DNA of 64,000 nt. Origin: CAZWBR01 sp964404205 (GTDB taxonomy: Bacteria; Bacteroidota; Bacteroidia; Bacteroidales; Prolixibacteraceae). The notes beneath the pieces were generated by a model, which worked only from the letters and a program-made list of their open reading frames with translations, had not been told where the DNA came from and did no database searches. Location: contig CAYOJD010000004.1 of the NCBI GenBank assembly GCA_964404205.1, positions 1 to 64,000 of the forward strand, given 5' to 3'. Shown here piece by piece: positions 11,456 to 19,779 of this stretch. Every line of letters begins with the position of its first letter. The first letter of the stretch is position 1. The position numbers and the translations under genes were made by a program.

Positions 11456-13210
11456 TCAATCGACCTTGAGTAGTTCGGTTTGCGCCGAAGTACCGTTCTC
11501 GTTTATGGCCTCAATCCTGAAATAGTAGGTTTTGTTTTTATCCATTCCTTTGTACCAATATTCATTGGCATTCATTACCATAATACAGTTGTACAATTTG
11601 TCGGGGTCTACGCCCAGGTAAATGTTGTACGCGTAGGCGTTATCAACCGGACGCCAGCGTAACCAGGCACTGCGCTTGTCTTTTTCGCCACGCAACACCA
11701 TGAAATCTTTCACCTGTTCCGGCAAATTGCCATTTCCCCTTCCGAAGATGCGCAGTCCGCTGACCGCAAATTTTCCGCCGGGAAGATGAATATTTTCCAA
11801 CTTCACGTATCGGGCTTTAACCTCTTGCCCCAGTTCAATATAATCGTGAGGTACATCAGTTTTGTTTAGGCTTTTGTCGACCAGAACTTTCCACGATTTT
11901 CCGTCAACCGAATACCACAACTTGTATTGGTGGTAAATATTAGTTTGCTTCCCAAGAAAGTCAAGATCTTGGTCGGCATAATTAATTTGAACGGCCTTAA
12001 TCGTTGAAATGCTTCCCATATCACTCTGAATCCACTCGCCTTTATTGCCTGTTGCAGCACTCCAATAAGTTTTGATATCCTCATCGACTGCATTATTCGC
12101 TTCGCAGGCAGCACCTAAAGTCGAAGAAACGGTTACCGGTTTTTTATAATTAAGTAACATCCAACCGGTGAAACGGCTTTTCAGATGGTTGGTTTCACCA
12201 TCAGGCAAATAGTGAGGATAGTCGCCAAAAGCGGTGTTGCAATACATCACCCCGTCATTATCAAATCCGGCAGGCCAGATTCCCAAACGGCGTTCAAAAT
12301 TATTTTTAACGCCAATCGCGATGGTGGAAACGTGCCAGTAATTACGGTTCAGATCCTGATAAGTAGCCCCATGTCCGGCTCCCCGTGCAAAACCTCCGGG
12401 CTTATAGCTCAATGGCAACGACTGATGTTCGAAGAAACCCAAAGGAGAGTTGGAAACGGCAACACCATCGGCATAGCCGCTAAATTCGGTTCCCGGAGCA
12501 CCGTATTGCAGGTAATATTTGCCATTATGCTTGGTCATCCAGGCTCCTTCGACAAAAGGATCGAGAAAAGTATTGTCGGATAGCTCGCCAAAACGGTGCC
12601 AGCCAAAACGGTCATCATTCAGCAGGAGCAACTCTTTTCTGGCCCCTTTGGGCTCGAATGTCTTTCGGTCGACTTCAACACCATAAAGCGGATAACAATT
12701 GCTGCTTCCGTTGTATTCGTACACTTTGCCATCGTCATCGACAAAAAAATCGGGATCCCAGCCACCAATCAAATGTTCGTGCACCACCTCTTTCCAGTCG
12801 TTGGCCTTTGGGTTGGTGCTCATCCATATCGGAAAATTGGTCGAATAGGTCGAGCCAAAAACCAGAAGCGTGTCACCCTGAACCCAAGCTGCCGGTGCGC
12901 ACAAATCATCGTAAACTTTGTGTTCCGGCCTCAAAAAAGAACGACTGACAAAGTTCCAGTTCACCATATCGCTGCTCCACCAATAGCCCCATTGATTGGT
13001 CGAAAAGAGATAATAATCGCCTTTATAGGTAACTATCACAGGATCGGCTGTAGCTCTGTGCCTTCCCCACTCACTAAAATTGGGTATTGGCGTAAAGCCA
13101 TAATCGATATTGATGGGATTACAGTAAGTTTTTTGTTGGGCTACAACCGGAATGGATAGCGCAACAGCAAAAAACAGGATCAAAAAATGGGTCAAACCTT
13201 TTCTTATCAT
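11456..13210 (-). CDS. GH43-type glycosidase with F5/8C (discoidin) domain
   Basis: A 584-residue secreted protein with signal peptide (residues 1-25), a five-bladed GH43-type propeller, a discoidin carbohydrate-binding domain (about 365-490) and a C-terminal fibronectin type III domain (about 500-584). The three GH43 catalytic positions are present: Asp56 in ATADPVIV, Asp152 in GGWDPDFF and Glu221 in FVEGAWM. Known GH43 enzymes are arabinosidases, xylosidases and galactosidases, none of which fits a plain glucan, so its role in this locus is open. ATG at 13210 begins the signal peptide; an upstream in-frame TTG would overlap the preceding gene. It starts 13 bases after the GH144 gene, so the two are co-transcribed. 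Confidence 0.86.
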   Translation of the reverse strand: MIRKGLTHFLILFFAVALSIPVVAQQKTYCNPINIDYGFTPIPNFSEWGRHRATADPVIVTYKGDYYLFSTNQWGYWWSSDMVNWNFVSRSFLRPEHKVYDDLCAPAAWVQGDTLLVFGSTYSTNFPIWMSTNPKANDWKEVVHEHLIGGWDPDFFVDDDGKVYEYNGSSNCYPLYGVEVDRKTFEPKGARKELLLLNDDRFGWHRFGELSDNTFLDPFVEGAWMTKHNGKYYLQYGAPGTEFSGYADGVAVSNSPLGFFEHQSLPLSYKPGGFARGAGHGATYQDLNRNYWHVSTIAIGVKNNFERRLGIWPAGFDNDGVMYCNTAFGDYPHYLPDGETNHLKSRFTGWMLLNYKKPVTVSSTLGAACEANNAVDEDIKTYWSAATGNKGEWIQSDMGSISTIKAVQINYADQDLDFLGKQTNIYHQYKLWYSVDGKSWKVLVDKSLNKTDVPHDYIELGQEVKARYVKLENIHLPGGKFAVSGLRIFGRGNGNLPEQVKDFMVLRGEKDKRSAWLRWRPVDNAYAYNIYLGVDPDKLYNCIMVMNANEYWYKGMDKNKTYYFRIEAINENGTSAQTELLKVD

Positions 13211-13223
13211 TTGCTTACGGTAT

Positions 13224-14633
13224 TTACTGATATTGAAAGCCAAGCTTGTTCAATCCGTTTTGCACATCGGTGTCGCTCATAAATAATTTCCAGAGCAAAC
13301 CGCTGCGGTAGTTTTCTATCATCACCACAATAGGGCCCTGATCGATAGCGAGGTATTTTTGCGGAAACCAATTAAATTGTTCGCTGTAAGCATCGTAAAA
13401 GCCAAACTTACCAAATAATCGATCACCCAATACCTCGTGCATATAGCGTGCCGCTTTCATACATTCAGCCGGGGCATACGGAAATGAGGAGAGTGCAGCT
13501 GTTGGTGAAATCACGCTCAAATCTTCGCATGGACAATGGCCTGCATAGCCAAAACCATCGTTTCCTATCGAACCAAAATCAGTATGGTTCTTTTCCGCTT
13601 CCGCGAAATTGGGAATGGAATAACTTGAAGTAAGCCCCCAGCTTCCTTCGCCATACCCTTTGTACTGTTTGGGGTTTTCGATGCAATATTGACGGTTAAT
13701 CAATACATGGTTGCGGTTATGCTCCCAGTAATCGGCATAGTTATCTTTTAATTTCCTAGGGTCAAGTCCCAAAAATGAATAGTGTTCCCAGAAAAGCGGA
13801 CCACCATATTCCGGACATGCCTGATGAACCATCGAAAGTTTGTAACCATATTTCTCGTGCGCCGATTTGATTGCACCATCCATAGCCCAAGTGGTATGAT
13901 AGGCAGCCGGATCGACTGGATAAGTGGCCGATGATGCCCCTAAAACATACGTTATCAAGCACTCGTTGTACCCTTTGATGGCAAAATTCATTTTCCATTC
14001 GTAATTCGGTGACCAATGCCAGTAAATAGCTTTCTGGCCATTCTGGTACCAACTCCATTCCACTTCATTACATAATTTGGCAATTTGTAAGGAAAGCGCT
14101 CTTTCGGCCTCATTACCCTGAATAAAATATTGTTTGACGGCAATTAATCCCTGAACCAGGAATGACGTTTCAACCAGGTCTCCACCATTGTCGTGGGTAC
14201 TAAATGGCTTAACCTTACCTGTCTCGCCATCGAGCCAATGCGGCCAAGCTCCGTGAAAACGATCGGCCTTTGTGAGAAAAGAGACAATTTTACTCAAGTG
14301 TTGAAAACCTTCTTCACGGGTGATAAAACCTCTTTCAATCCCGACAATAATAGCCATCACCCCAAAGCCTGTTCCCCCAATTGTAACAATATTCATGTCA
14401 TTTTCGGGATAAACATTGTTGACATGATAACGTTCACGCGCCATACCGGAATTGGGTTCCGCACCTTCCCAAAAATATTGGAAAGTTTTGTACTGTATCA
14501 ACGTTAGCAGCGAATCATCAGAAAGTTGCACAGATGTGCCACCCGCTAACTTTGGTTTTGTGGGTTTGCTATTGCATGCAACAACTATTCCGGCAATAAC
14601 AACGGCCAGGAATATGATTATCTTTTTCATCAT
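13224..14633 (-). CDS. GH144-type beta-1,2-glucanase lipoprotein
   Basis: A 469-residue lipoprotein (lipobox GIVVAC, Cys20) consisting almost wholly of the Glycoamylase/GH144 (alpha/alpha)6 barrel. GH144 enzymes cut beta-1,2-glucan, some as endoglucanases, some releasing sophorose from chain ends. Conserved stretches include QYKTFQYFWEGAEPNSGMARER, TGGTGFGVMAI and DNGGDLVETSFL. Asp148 and Glu155 in the last have the same seven-residue spacing as acidic residues studied in the Chitinophaga GH144 enzyme (Asp135/Glu142, from memory). The Cys makes it membrane-anchored; surface or periplasm cannot be told. A paralogue lies directly upstream. Older databases call such proteins glucoamylase, which is likely misleading. 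Confidence 0.88.
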   Translation of the reverse strand: MMKKIIIFLAVVIAGIVVACNSKPTKPKLAGGTSVQLSDDSLLTLIQYKTFQYFWEGAEPNSGMARERYHVNNVYPENDMNIVTIGGTGFGVMAIIVGIERGFITREEGFQHLSKIVSFLTKADRFHGAWPHWLDGETGKVKPFSTHDNGGDLVETSFLVQGLIAVKQYFIQGNEAERALSLQIAKLCNEVEWSWYQNGQKAIYWHWSPNYEWKMNFAIKGYNECLITYVLGASSATYPVDPAAYHTTWAMDGAIKSAHEKYGYKLSMVHQACPEYGGPLFWEHYSFLGLDPRKLKDNYADYWEHNRNHVLINRQYCIENPKQYKGYGEGSWGLTSSYSIPNFAEAEKNHTDFGSIGNDGFGYAGHCPCEDLSVISPTAALSSFPYAPAECMKAARYMHEVLGDRLFGKFGFYDAYSEQFNWFPQKYLAIDQGPIVVMIENYRSGLLWKLFMSDTDVQNGLNKLGFQYQ

Positions 14634-14667
14634 TTTTTAAAATATTTGGTAGTGAGCAAATTGAATT

Positions 14668-16326
14668 TTAAGGGTTGAAACTAAAGCCCAAACGGGTTAG
14701 CCCATTCTTGATTTCGGGAGCCGACATGAATAAATTCCATACGAGCCCTGTTCGATAGTTCTCAATCATCACAATCTGTGGCCCCTGATCGATAGCCAAA
14801 TAAGAGTTGGCAAACCAAGGTTCGTTCAGACTAAAAGCATCAATAAATCCATATTGACCCCAAATTTTGTCGCCCAACTGGTAATAGAAAAACTCTATTG
14901 CCTGCATCGATTCATTGGGGGTAAAAGGGATGGAGGATATGGCTGCTGTTGGGGCAATAACCCCGACATCGTTGGTTGGCGAACTGGCGGTATACCCATC
15001 TTTGATATCGCTTGCTGTCAACCCCCAGCAAAACTGACTATATCCGTAATTATTAAGCGGATTAGCCTTGCAATATTCGTAATTGATTTTGGAATGATTA
15101 ACCACCTGCTTGCGATAATCAGCATACGAATCTGATAATCCATTGGGATTTAGCCCCAGAAATGAGTAATGCGAAAAGAAAAGCGGTCCACCAAATGGCT
15201 CACCCAACGGAAGCTCAGTTCCATAATAGCTAATATTATTTTTTATGGCGCCGTTGCGGGCAAAACCAATATCATAAACTGATTTGGGAATAGTGTAATC
15301 GTTTCCCGATGCTGCCAGGACATAAGTTATCAAACACTCATTCCATCCCTGAATAGCCATATTCATTGCCCATTCATAATTTGGGCTCCAGTGCCAGTAA
15401 AGCACATTTCCTCCGTTACGGCGAAACCAATCCCATTCTACCTTTTTCCATAGCTGATTGATATCTTCACGCAATTTTGTTTCAGCAATATTTATTTCGT
15501 TAAAATATTGCCTGGCAGTTATGAGTCCCATCATCAAAAAGGATGTCTCAACCAAATCTGCACCATTATCTTTCTCGCTGAACGGAACGACCATCCCCGT
15601 AGATCCGTTGAGCCAATGGGGATAAGCCCCGTGAAAACTGGCTGCTTTGGTAGTCAAAAAATTGACAATGGTTTCTACCCGGTTAAAACCTTCCTGACGG
15701 GTAATAAATTTTCGTTCAATAGCCACCGGAATAGCCATCAGCCCAAAACCGGTACCTCCGGTGGTAACAATGTCGCCGGAAGTGTTCCGCTCGCGGGCCA
15801 TTCCCGAAACCGGATGGCCAAGATTGTAGAAATACCTGAACGTTTGTTTCTGGATAAGCGTTAATAATGAGTCTCTTGAGATTCGTGGAAATTTGTCGGT
15901 CGAGTCAATACCCGTAGTCAAACTTAGCTGAAATGGTGAATTAAACGTACCTCCGGCTTTCGACTTCAATCCTCCCGAAAATTTTAATTCGTAAGCAGTA
16001 AACGGTGTAAGCGGAAACAATGGTTTGATAACAATGGTGCTATCGTTGTTGGATGATAAAAAGGTGAACGATAAAGTCGAGGCATTTTTGTCTTTCAGGG
16101 TTATGGAAGTGGCAATAGTTCCTTGATCGAGCGGAGCACCAAATGTAACTTTAACTGCCGGTGTTCGGCTTGTTCCTTTATAATCCAATCCTGTAAAACG
16201 GCCATCAACCGTTATCTGTTTGTAACTGAAAGGTACAGGGTCGGGGTCGGAAGGCATATCTGAATCATTTTTGCCACATCCCGTAAACACAAACAAGGCA
16301 AAACCAAGCAAAAAAATTTGTCTCAT
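14668..16326 (-). CDS. GH144-type enzyme with N-terminal Ig-like domain
   Basis: A 552-residue lipoprotein (lipobox FTGC, Cys17) with an acidic linker, a bacterial Ig-like (Big_5) domain at about residues 35-140, and a GH144/Glycoamylase barrel at about 150-552. It shares with the next gene LTLIQKQTFRYFYNLGHP, TGGTGFGLMAI, DNGADLVETSF (Asp253, Glu260) and the C-terminal AIDQGPQIVMIENYRTGLVW. The extra domain suggests this copy stands off the membrane, for example as a surface endo-acting enzyme feeding the SusCD pair, while the shorter copy acts on the imported oligomers; that split is inference. The gap to the next gene is 34 bases. A hairpin at 16387-16416 separates it from the surface lipoprotein gene upstream. 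Confidence 0.88.
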   Translation of the reverse strand: MRQIFLLGFALFVFTGCGKNDSDMPSDPDPVPFSYKQITVDGRFTGLDYKGTSRTPAVKVTFGAPLDQGTIATSITLKDKNASTLSFTFLSSNNDSTIVIKPLFPLTPFTAYELKFSGGLKSKAGGTFNSPFQLSLTTGIDSTDKFPRISRDSLLTLIQKQTFRYFYNLGHPVSGMARERNTSGDIVTTGGTGFGLMAIPVAIERKFITRQEGFNRVETIVNFLTTKAASFHGAYPHWLNGSTGMVVPFSEKDNGADLVETSFLMMGLITARQYFNEINIAETKLREDINQLWKKVEWDWFRRNGGNVLYWHWSPNYEWAMNMAIQGWNECLITYVLAASGNDYTIPKSVYDIGFARNGAIKNNISYYGTELPLGEPFGGPLFFSHYSFLGLNPNGLSDSYADYRKQVVNHSKINYEYCKANPLNNYGYSQFCWGLTASDIKDGYTASSPTNDVGVIAPTAAISSIPFTPNESMQAIEFFYYQLGDKIWGQYGFIDAFSLNEPWFANSYLAIDQGPQIVMIENYRTGLVWNLFMSAPEIKNGLTRLGFSFNP

Positions 16327-16386
16327 TTATTTTTTATTTTCGAACGTAAGAACCCAACCTGAAATACCGCTGTAAGCCGGATTTTA

Positions 16387-16416
16387 AAGGCTGCCTGCAT
16401 GATGACAGGCAGCCTT
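16387..16416 (-). terminator. Intra-operon hairpin between the LamG lipoprotein and GH144 genes
   Basis: AAGGCTGCCTG and CAGGCAGCCTT make an 11-bp perfect stem. On the coding (minus) strand it is followed only by TTTAAAAT, so termination would be partial. Such a hairpin would lower expression of the enzyme genes relative to susC, susD and the binding protein. Confidence 0.55.
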
Positions 16417-16464
16417 TTTTACTAAAAATCGAACTGAACTAATTATGCTATTTTACTCTACAAA

Positions 16465-18198
16465 CTATTTCTCGGCATTAAAAATGGCCTTTACTTCAGT
16501 ACCGGACAGCGCTTTGTTGAATAGACGTAATTCGTCCATCATACCCAGATCCGATAAATGGTTCCATTCCGTAAACCTAGGGGCTCCTGACATGATTGAA
16601 AGGATATCGCACCCGGTCCAGTCTATTCCTGAAAATGAGCCCTGTTTAACAACCTCACCGTTGATGTAAACGACACATTCAGTCCCTGAAATGGTGTAAG
16701 CATAATGATTCCAGGCACCTGTAGTAACATCAACAGTAGCTGCAGCACCACCGTCGAACCAACTGTCGGCCTTACCATTACCTGCATTCAGTTTAAATAT
16801 CTGACTTGCAGCAGATCCTTCGCGGAAGAACCTAAAACCTGCAGTGCGATTATTTTGAGCAGCAGTATTGTTCGGATCTGGTGGCCCCATCACCAAAATA
16901 CCTGCCCTGTCGGGTGATGAGTTGACCTTCATCCAGAAGGCTGCACTAAAATTGGCATTTTTCAACCCTGTTGTTGGGAACGTGAGATAAGAATCGGCTG
17001 CACCGGTATAAGCTTTCCCAATTTTACCATCGGCATAGGTTGGTGCACCAACAACCGTTGCATTAGCATTGGTAACCAAATCTCTGGCATTTCCTTCAAA
17101 AGGCATGTAGAAGACCTCGCCGCTGTATTTGGGAACATACGGTGAATCGTTTTGAATAATATTCTGAATATCGGCCTGAGTTAATGCCTTGTTGAAAAAT
17201 CGAAGTTCATCAAAATTGCTCAAGTCCGATTTGTGGCTCCAGTAAGAGAAACCTGGGGCTCCGGAGAATATCGAGATAGTTGAACATCCGGTCCAATCAA
17301 TACCAGTGTTAGCGACTGAAGTTGCAACTGCGCCATTGATATATACAATGCAGTTGGTTTGGGATACTGTAAAGGCCAAATGCACCCAATCGTTTGCAGG
17401 CAAATTTACAACACCACCATCGTTCCATGTTTCACCTGCACCTGTACCTACGTTCAATTTAAAACGCTGAGAGGTGGCGCTTCCTTCACGAAAGAAACGT
17501 AATCCCTTTGTACGATCTTCACCTCCGGGGCTAATAGAAATAAGACCTGCTCTGTCGGGGGTTGCATTCAGTTTACACCAAAATCCGGCAGAAAATTCAG
17601 GGCCTGTTAAACCTGCCAACGGGAAAGTCAAATAACCGTCAGTTGCACCTGCATAAGCACCGTTGCCTTTTAGGGCAGTAGTGATAAATCCGGGAGTGCC
17701 CACTTTCGTCGCGCTTTTAAAACTTATCTTTTCCACATAATCACCATCAAATGGCATGTAAAAAGTCTCTCCGTCGTAAAGCGGAATGTATGGAGGTTTT
17801 TTCTCGAACCGTACCGATTGGGTTGTAACTTTGTTCTCCATATCGGTAGCATTAATAGTCAAAGTATGAATACCATTGGTTAAATTACTATAGGTGTATT
17901 CCTTGACTGCCCTGCGATAATCCTTGAACTCGCTGAAACTGGTAATTTCAGTACCATCGAGCAAAACTGATATCGACTTAAGCTCAATGTCGTCAGTGGC
18001 TTCGAATTGAATGTTGATTGAAGTCGTCAATTCAGGCACCTGGATTTTTGTTCCGTCCACCGGATATTTAATGGTAATGGCCGGACTCGATTCATCGGGC
18101 CCCGGATTAACTTTTGTTATCGGGTCGATTCCTTCGTTGCAAGCCATTGTAAAAATGAGCAGGAACAAAAAGAGGAAATTATTCTTACAAGTTCTCAT
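16465..18198 (-). CDS. Surface glycan-binding lipoprotein with two LamG domains
   Basis: Sits directly after susD, where SusE/SusF-type or other surface glycan-binding proteins are encoded, and probably holds glucan at the outer surface. The 577-residue protein has a lipobox (FTMAC, Cys20), an acidic segment, an Ig-like domain (about 40-135), then two LamG/concanavalin-like domains (about 140-345 and 350-577). The two repeats share GFRFFREGSA, VYINGxV, GIDWTGC, SGAP and DELRxFNKAL, so the second arose by internal duplication. No catalytic residues are expected. The function as glycan binder is inferred from position and fold. It follows susD by 27 bases. Confidence 0.8.
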   Translation of the reverse strand: MRTCKNNFLFLFLLIFTMACNEGIDPITKVNPGPDESSPAITIKYPVDGTKIQVPELTTSINIQFEATDDIELKSISVLLDGTEITSFSEFKDYRRAVKEYTYSNLTNGIHTLTINATDMENKVTTQSVRFEKKPPYIPLYDGETFYMPFDGDYVEKISFKSATKVGTPGFITTALKGNGAYAGATDGYLTFPLAGLTGPEFSAGFWCKLNATPDRAGLISISPGGEDRTKGLRFFREGSATSQRFKLNVGTGAGETWNDGGVVNLPANDWVHLAFTVSQTNCIVYINGAVATSVANTGIDWTGCSTISIFSGAPGFSYWSHKSDLSNFDELRFFNKALTQADIQNIIQNDSPYVPKYSGEVFYMPFEGNARDLVTNANATVVGAPTYADGKIGKAYTGAADSYLTFPTTGLKNANFSAAFWMKVNSSPDRAGILVMGPPDPNNTAAQNNRTAGFRFFREGSAASQIFKLNAGNGKADSWFDGGAAATVDVTTGAWNHYAYTISGTECVVYINGEVVKQGSFSGIDWTGCDILSIMSGAPRFTEWNHLSDLGMMDELRLFNKALSGTEVKAIFNAEK

Positions 18199-18225
18199 AT
18201 TTTTTTACGCATTATGGTTCAACGA

Positions 18226-19761
18226 TTATTTTTTTGTTTTTAATGCAGGCAACTGGTCGACCTGATTTTGCGGATAAGGCAGGAATATCTTTTCTTCAGA
18301 GAATGAGCGGCCATCGTAGCTCAACTCACTATACTTGCCTGTGCGCACCAAATCGTAGTAACGGGTACCCCATTCCATCGCCAATTCGGCATATTTTTCG
18401 TCCATAACCTGAGCGTTGGTTACCCCTGAAATCGACGACAACCCAGCCCTTGTCCTGACCAAATTAACGGCAGCATCAGCTGTCATTGCACTGCTATTGG
18501 CACCACTCGTCAATGCTTCTGCGTGCATCAACAAAATCTGGGCGTAACGGATACAGGAGAAATTCTTGTTTGTTCCGTAATCTGTACGTCCGGGCGTTAA
18601 TTGATCAGATGGCAAATAGTGTTTACCACTGGCAAAAAGGGCACGGGCATAATCGTTAATTTTATCACCGCTTGGCGTTGTATTGGAAATCCATGCCGGC
18701 AATGTGGCATATTTTGCATCCTTTTGAATTTCAGCAATTCCACGATTGGTGAACAGTACACTGGTTTGCAGACGGGTAGTCTCACCTCGATCAATCATGA
18801 ATTTAATATACTTTAAACTTGGCTCATAGAAACCCCATCCATCGCCTGCACCTGTTACTTTCGGGGTCCAACCCTGAGGTCCGAAGAAAGCAAACAAATA
18901 GGCATAATTATCGCCCGAACCTTTACCAAAATCGGAGTATTGCATTTCCAAAACATTTTCGTTGTTCAATTTTCCTTTGAGTTTGAAAAGTTGATAGAAA
19001 TCGCTCTCGAGGGTAAAAGCACCCGATTTAATAATCTCGGAAGTGGCATCGGCTACAGCCTGATAGTTTTTATTTTCCATATTGGCCAAAGCTTTAATGG
19101 CAAGGGCTGTATATTTGGTCACACCTCCTGTAATATCTGCCCTTTTGTTCGGGTGAATAGCCGGCAACTTTGCAATCGCTTCGTCCATTTGATCAGAAAT
19201 GTGTTGCATTACCTGCTCTTTGGTCTTCAACTCGGCCACAAGCAGTGTCGACGGGTCTGAACTCTCGGGAATAAATACCGTACCCCAGACTCGCGACAGA
19301 TTGAAAAGCCACCAGGCACGAATCGTCTTTATTTCAGCAATATACTGATCAGCAAGTGCCTTATCGGCAGCAAACTCTTTGTATTTCTCGATTTGCTCAA
19401 TAGCCGAATGGGCTGTAAAAATATCGGAGTAGTGGTTTTGCCATACCGAGTTATACATCCAATAGTCTTTGTTGTAATTATACTTGTCTGTTTCAGCATA
19501 ATCCTGTTGGTCACCTAATCCTCCGGCATTTACATCATCGCCACGGACAGCAATCAATGGAAAATTCTCCCAGGCAGTCCCATTAAACTCTGCATATACT
19601 CCAATCAGCGGTAGTATCATGTTACTCGATATCGTATAATCGGTCTCTTCGGTGAACGATTTATTCTCGGCAGGCTCGTTCAGCAAGTCGTTACACGAAA
19701 CTGCAAGCAAGAGTGTAAGTACCAGTATCGAGTATTTTATCGTGTTTTTAAAGTGTTTCAT
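18226..19761 (-). CDS. susD: SusD/RagB-family nutrient-binding lipoprotein
   Basis: Outer-membrane lipoprotein that caps the SusC channel and delivers oligosaccharide to it. The 511-residue protein has a lipobox (LAVSC, Cys23), the N-terminal NEPAENKSFTEETDY region, the helical TPR-like core with EIKTIRAWWLFNLSRVWG, and the C-terminal RYAQILLMHAEALT and LVRTRAGL segments that define the family. Length is normal for SusD proteins. It is encoded 18 bases after susC, the usual pairing, and precedes the LamG lipoprotein. Sequence alone does not give the glycan; the enzymes of the operon suggest beta-1,2-glucan. Confidence 0.97.
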   Translation of the reverse strand: MKHFKNTIKYSILVLTLLLAVSCNDLLNEPAENKSFTEETDYTISSNMILPLIGVYAEFNGTAWENFPLIAVRGDDVNAGGLGDQQDYAETDKYNYNKDYWMYNSVWQNHYSDIFTAHSAIEQIEKYKEFAADKALADQYIAEIKTIRAWWLFNLSRVWGTVFIPESSDPSTLLVAELKTKEQVMQHISDQMDEAIAKLPAIHPNKRADITGGVTKYTALAIKALANMENKNYQAVADATSEIIKSGAFTLESDFYQLFKLKGKLNNENVLEMQYSDFGKGSGDNYAYLFAFFGPQGWTPKVTGAGDGWGFYEPSLKYIKFMIDRGETTRLQTSVLFTNRGIAEIQKDAKYATLPAWISNTTPSGDKINDYARALFASGKHYLPSDQLTPGRTDYGTNKNFSCIRYAQILLMHAEALTSGANSSAMTADAAVNLVRTRAGLSSISGVTNAQVMDEKYAELAMEWGTRYYDLVRTGKYSELSYDGRSFSEEKIFLPYPQNQVDQLPALKTKK

Positions 19762-19779
19762 ATCTGTTTTTTTTGAAAA

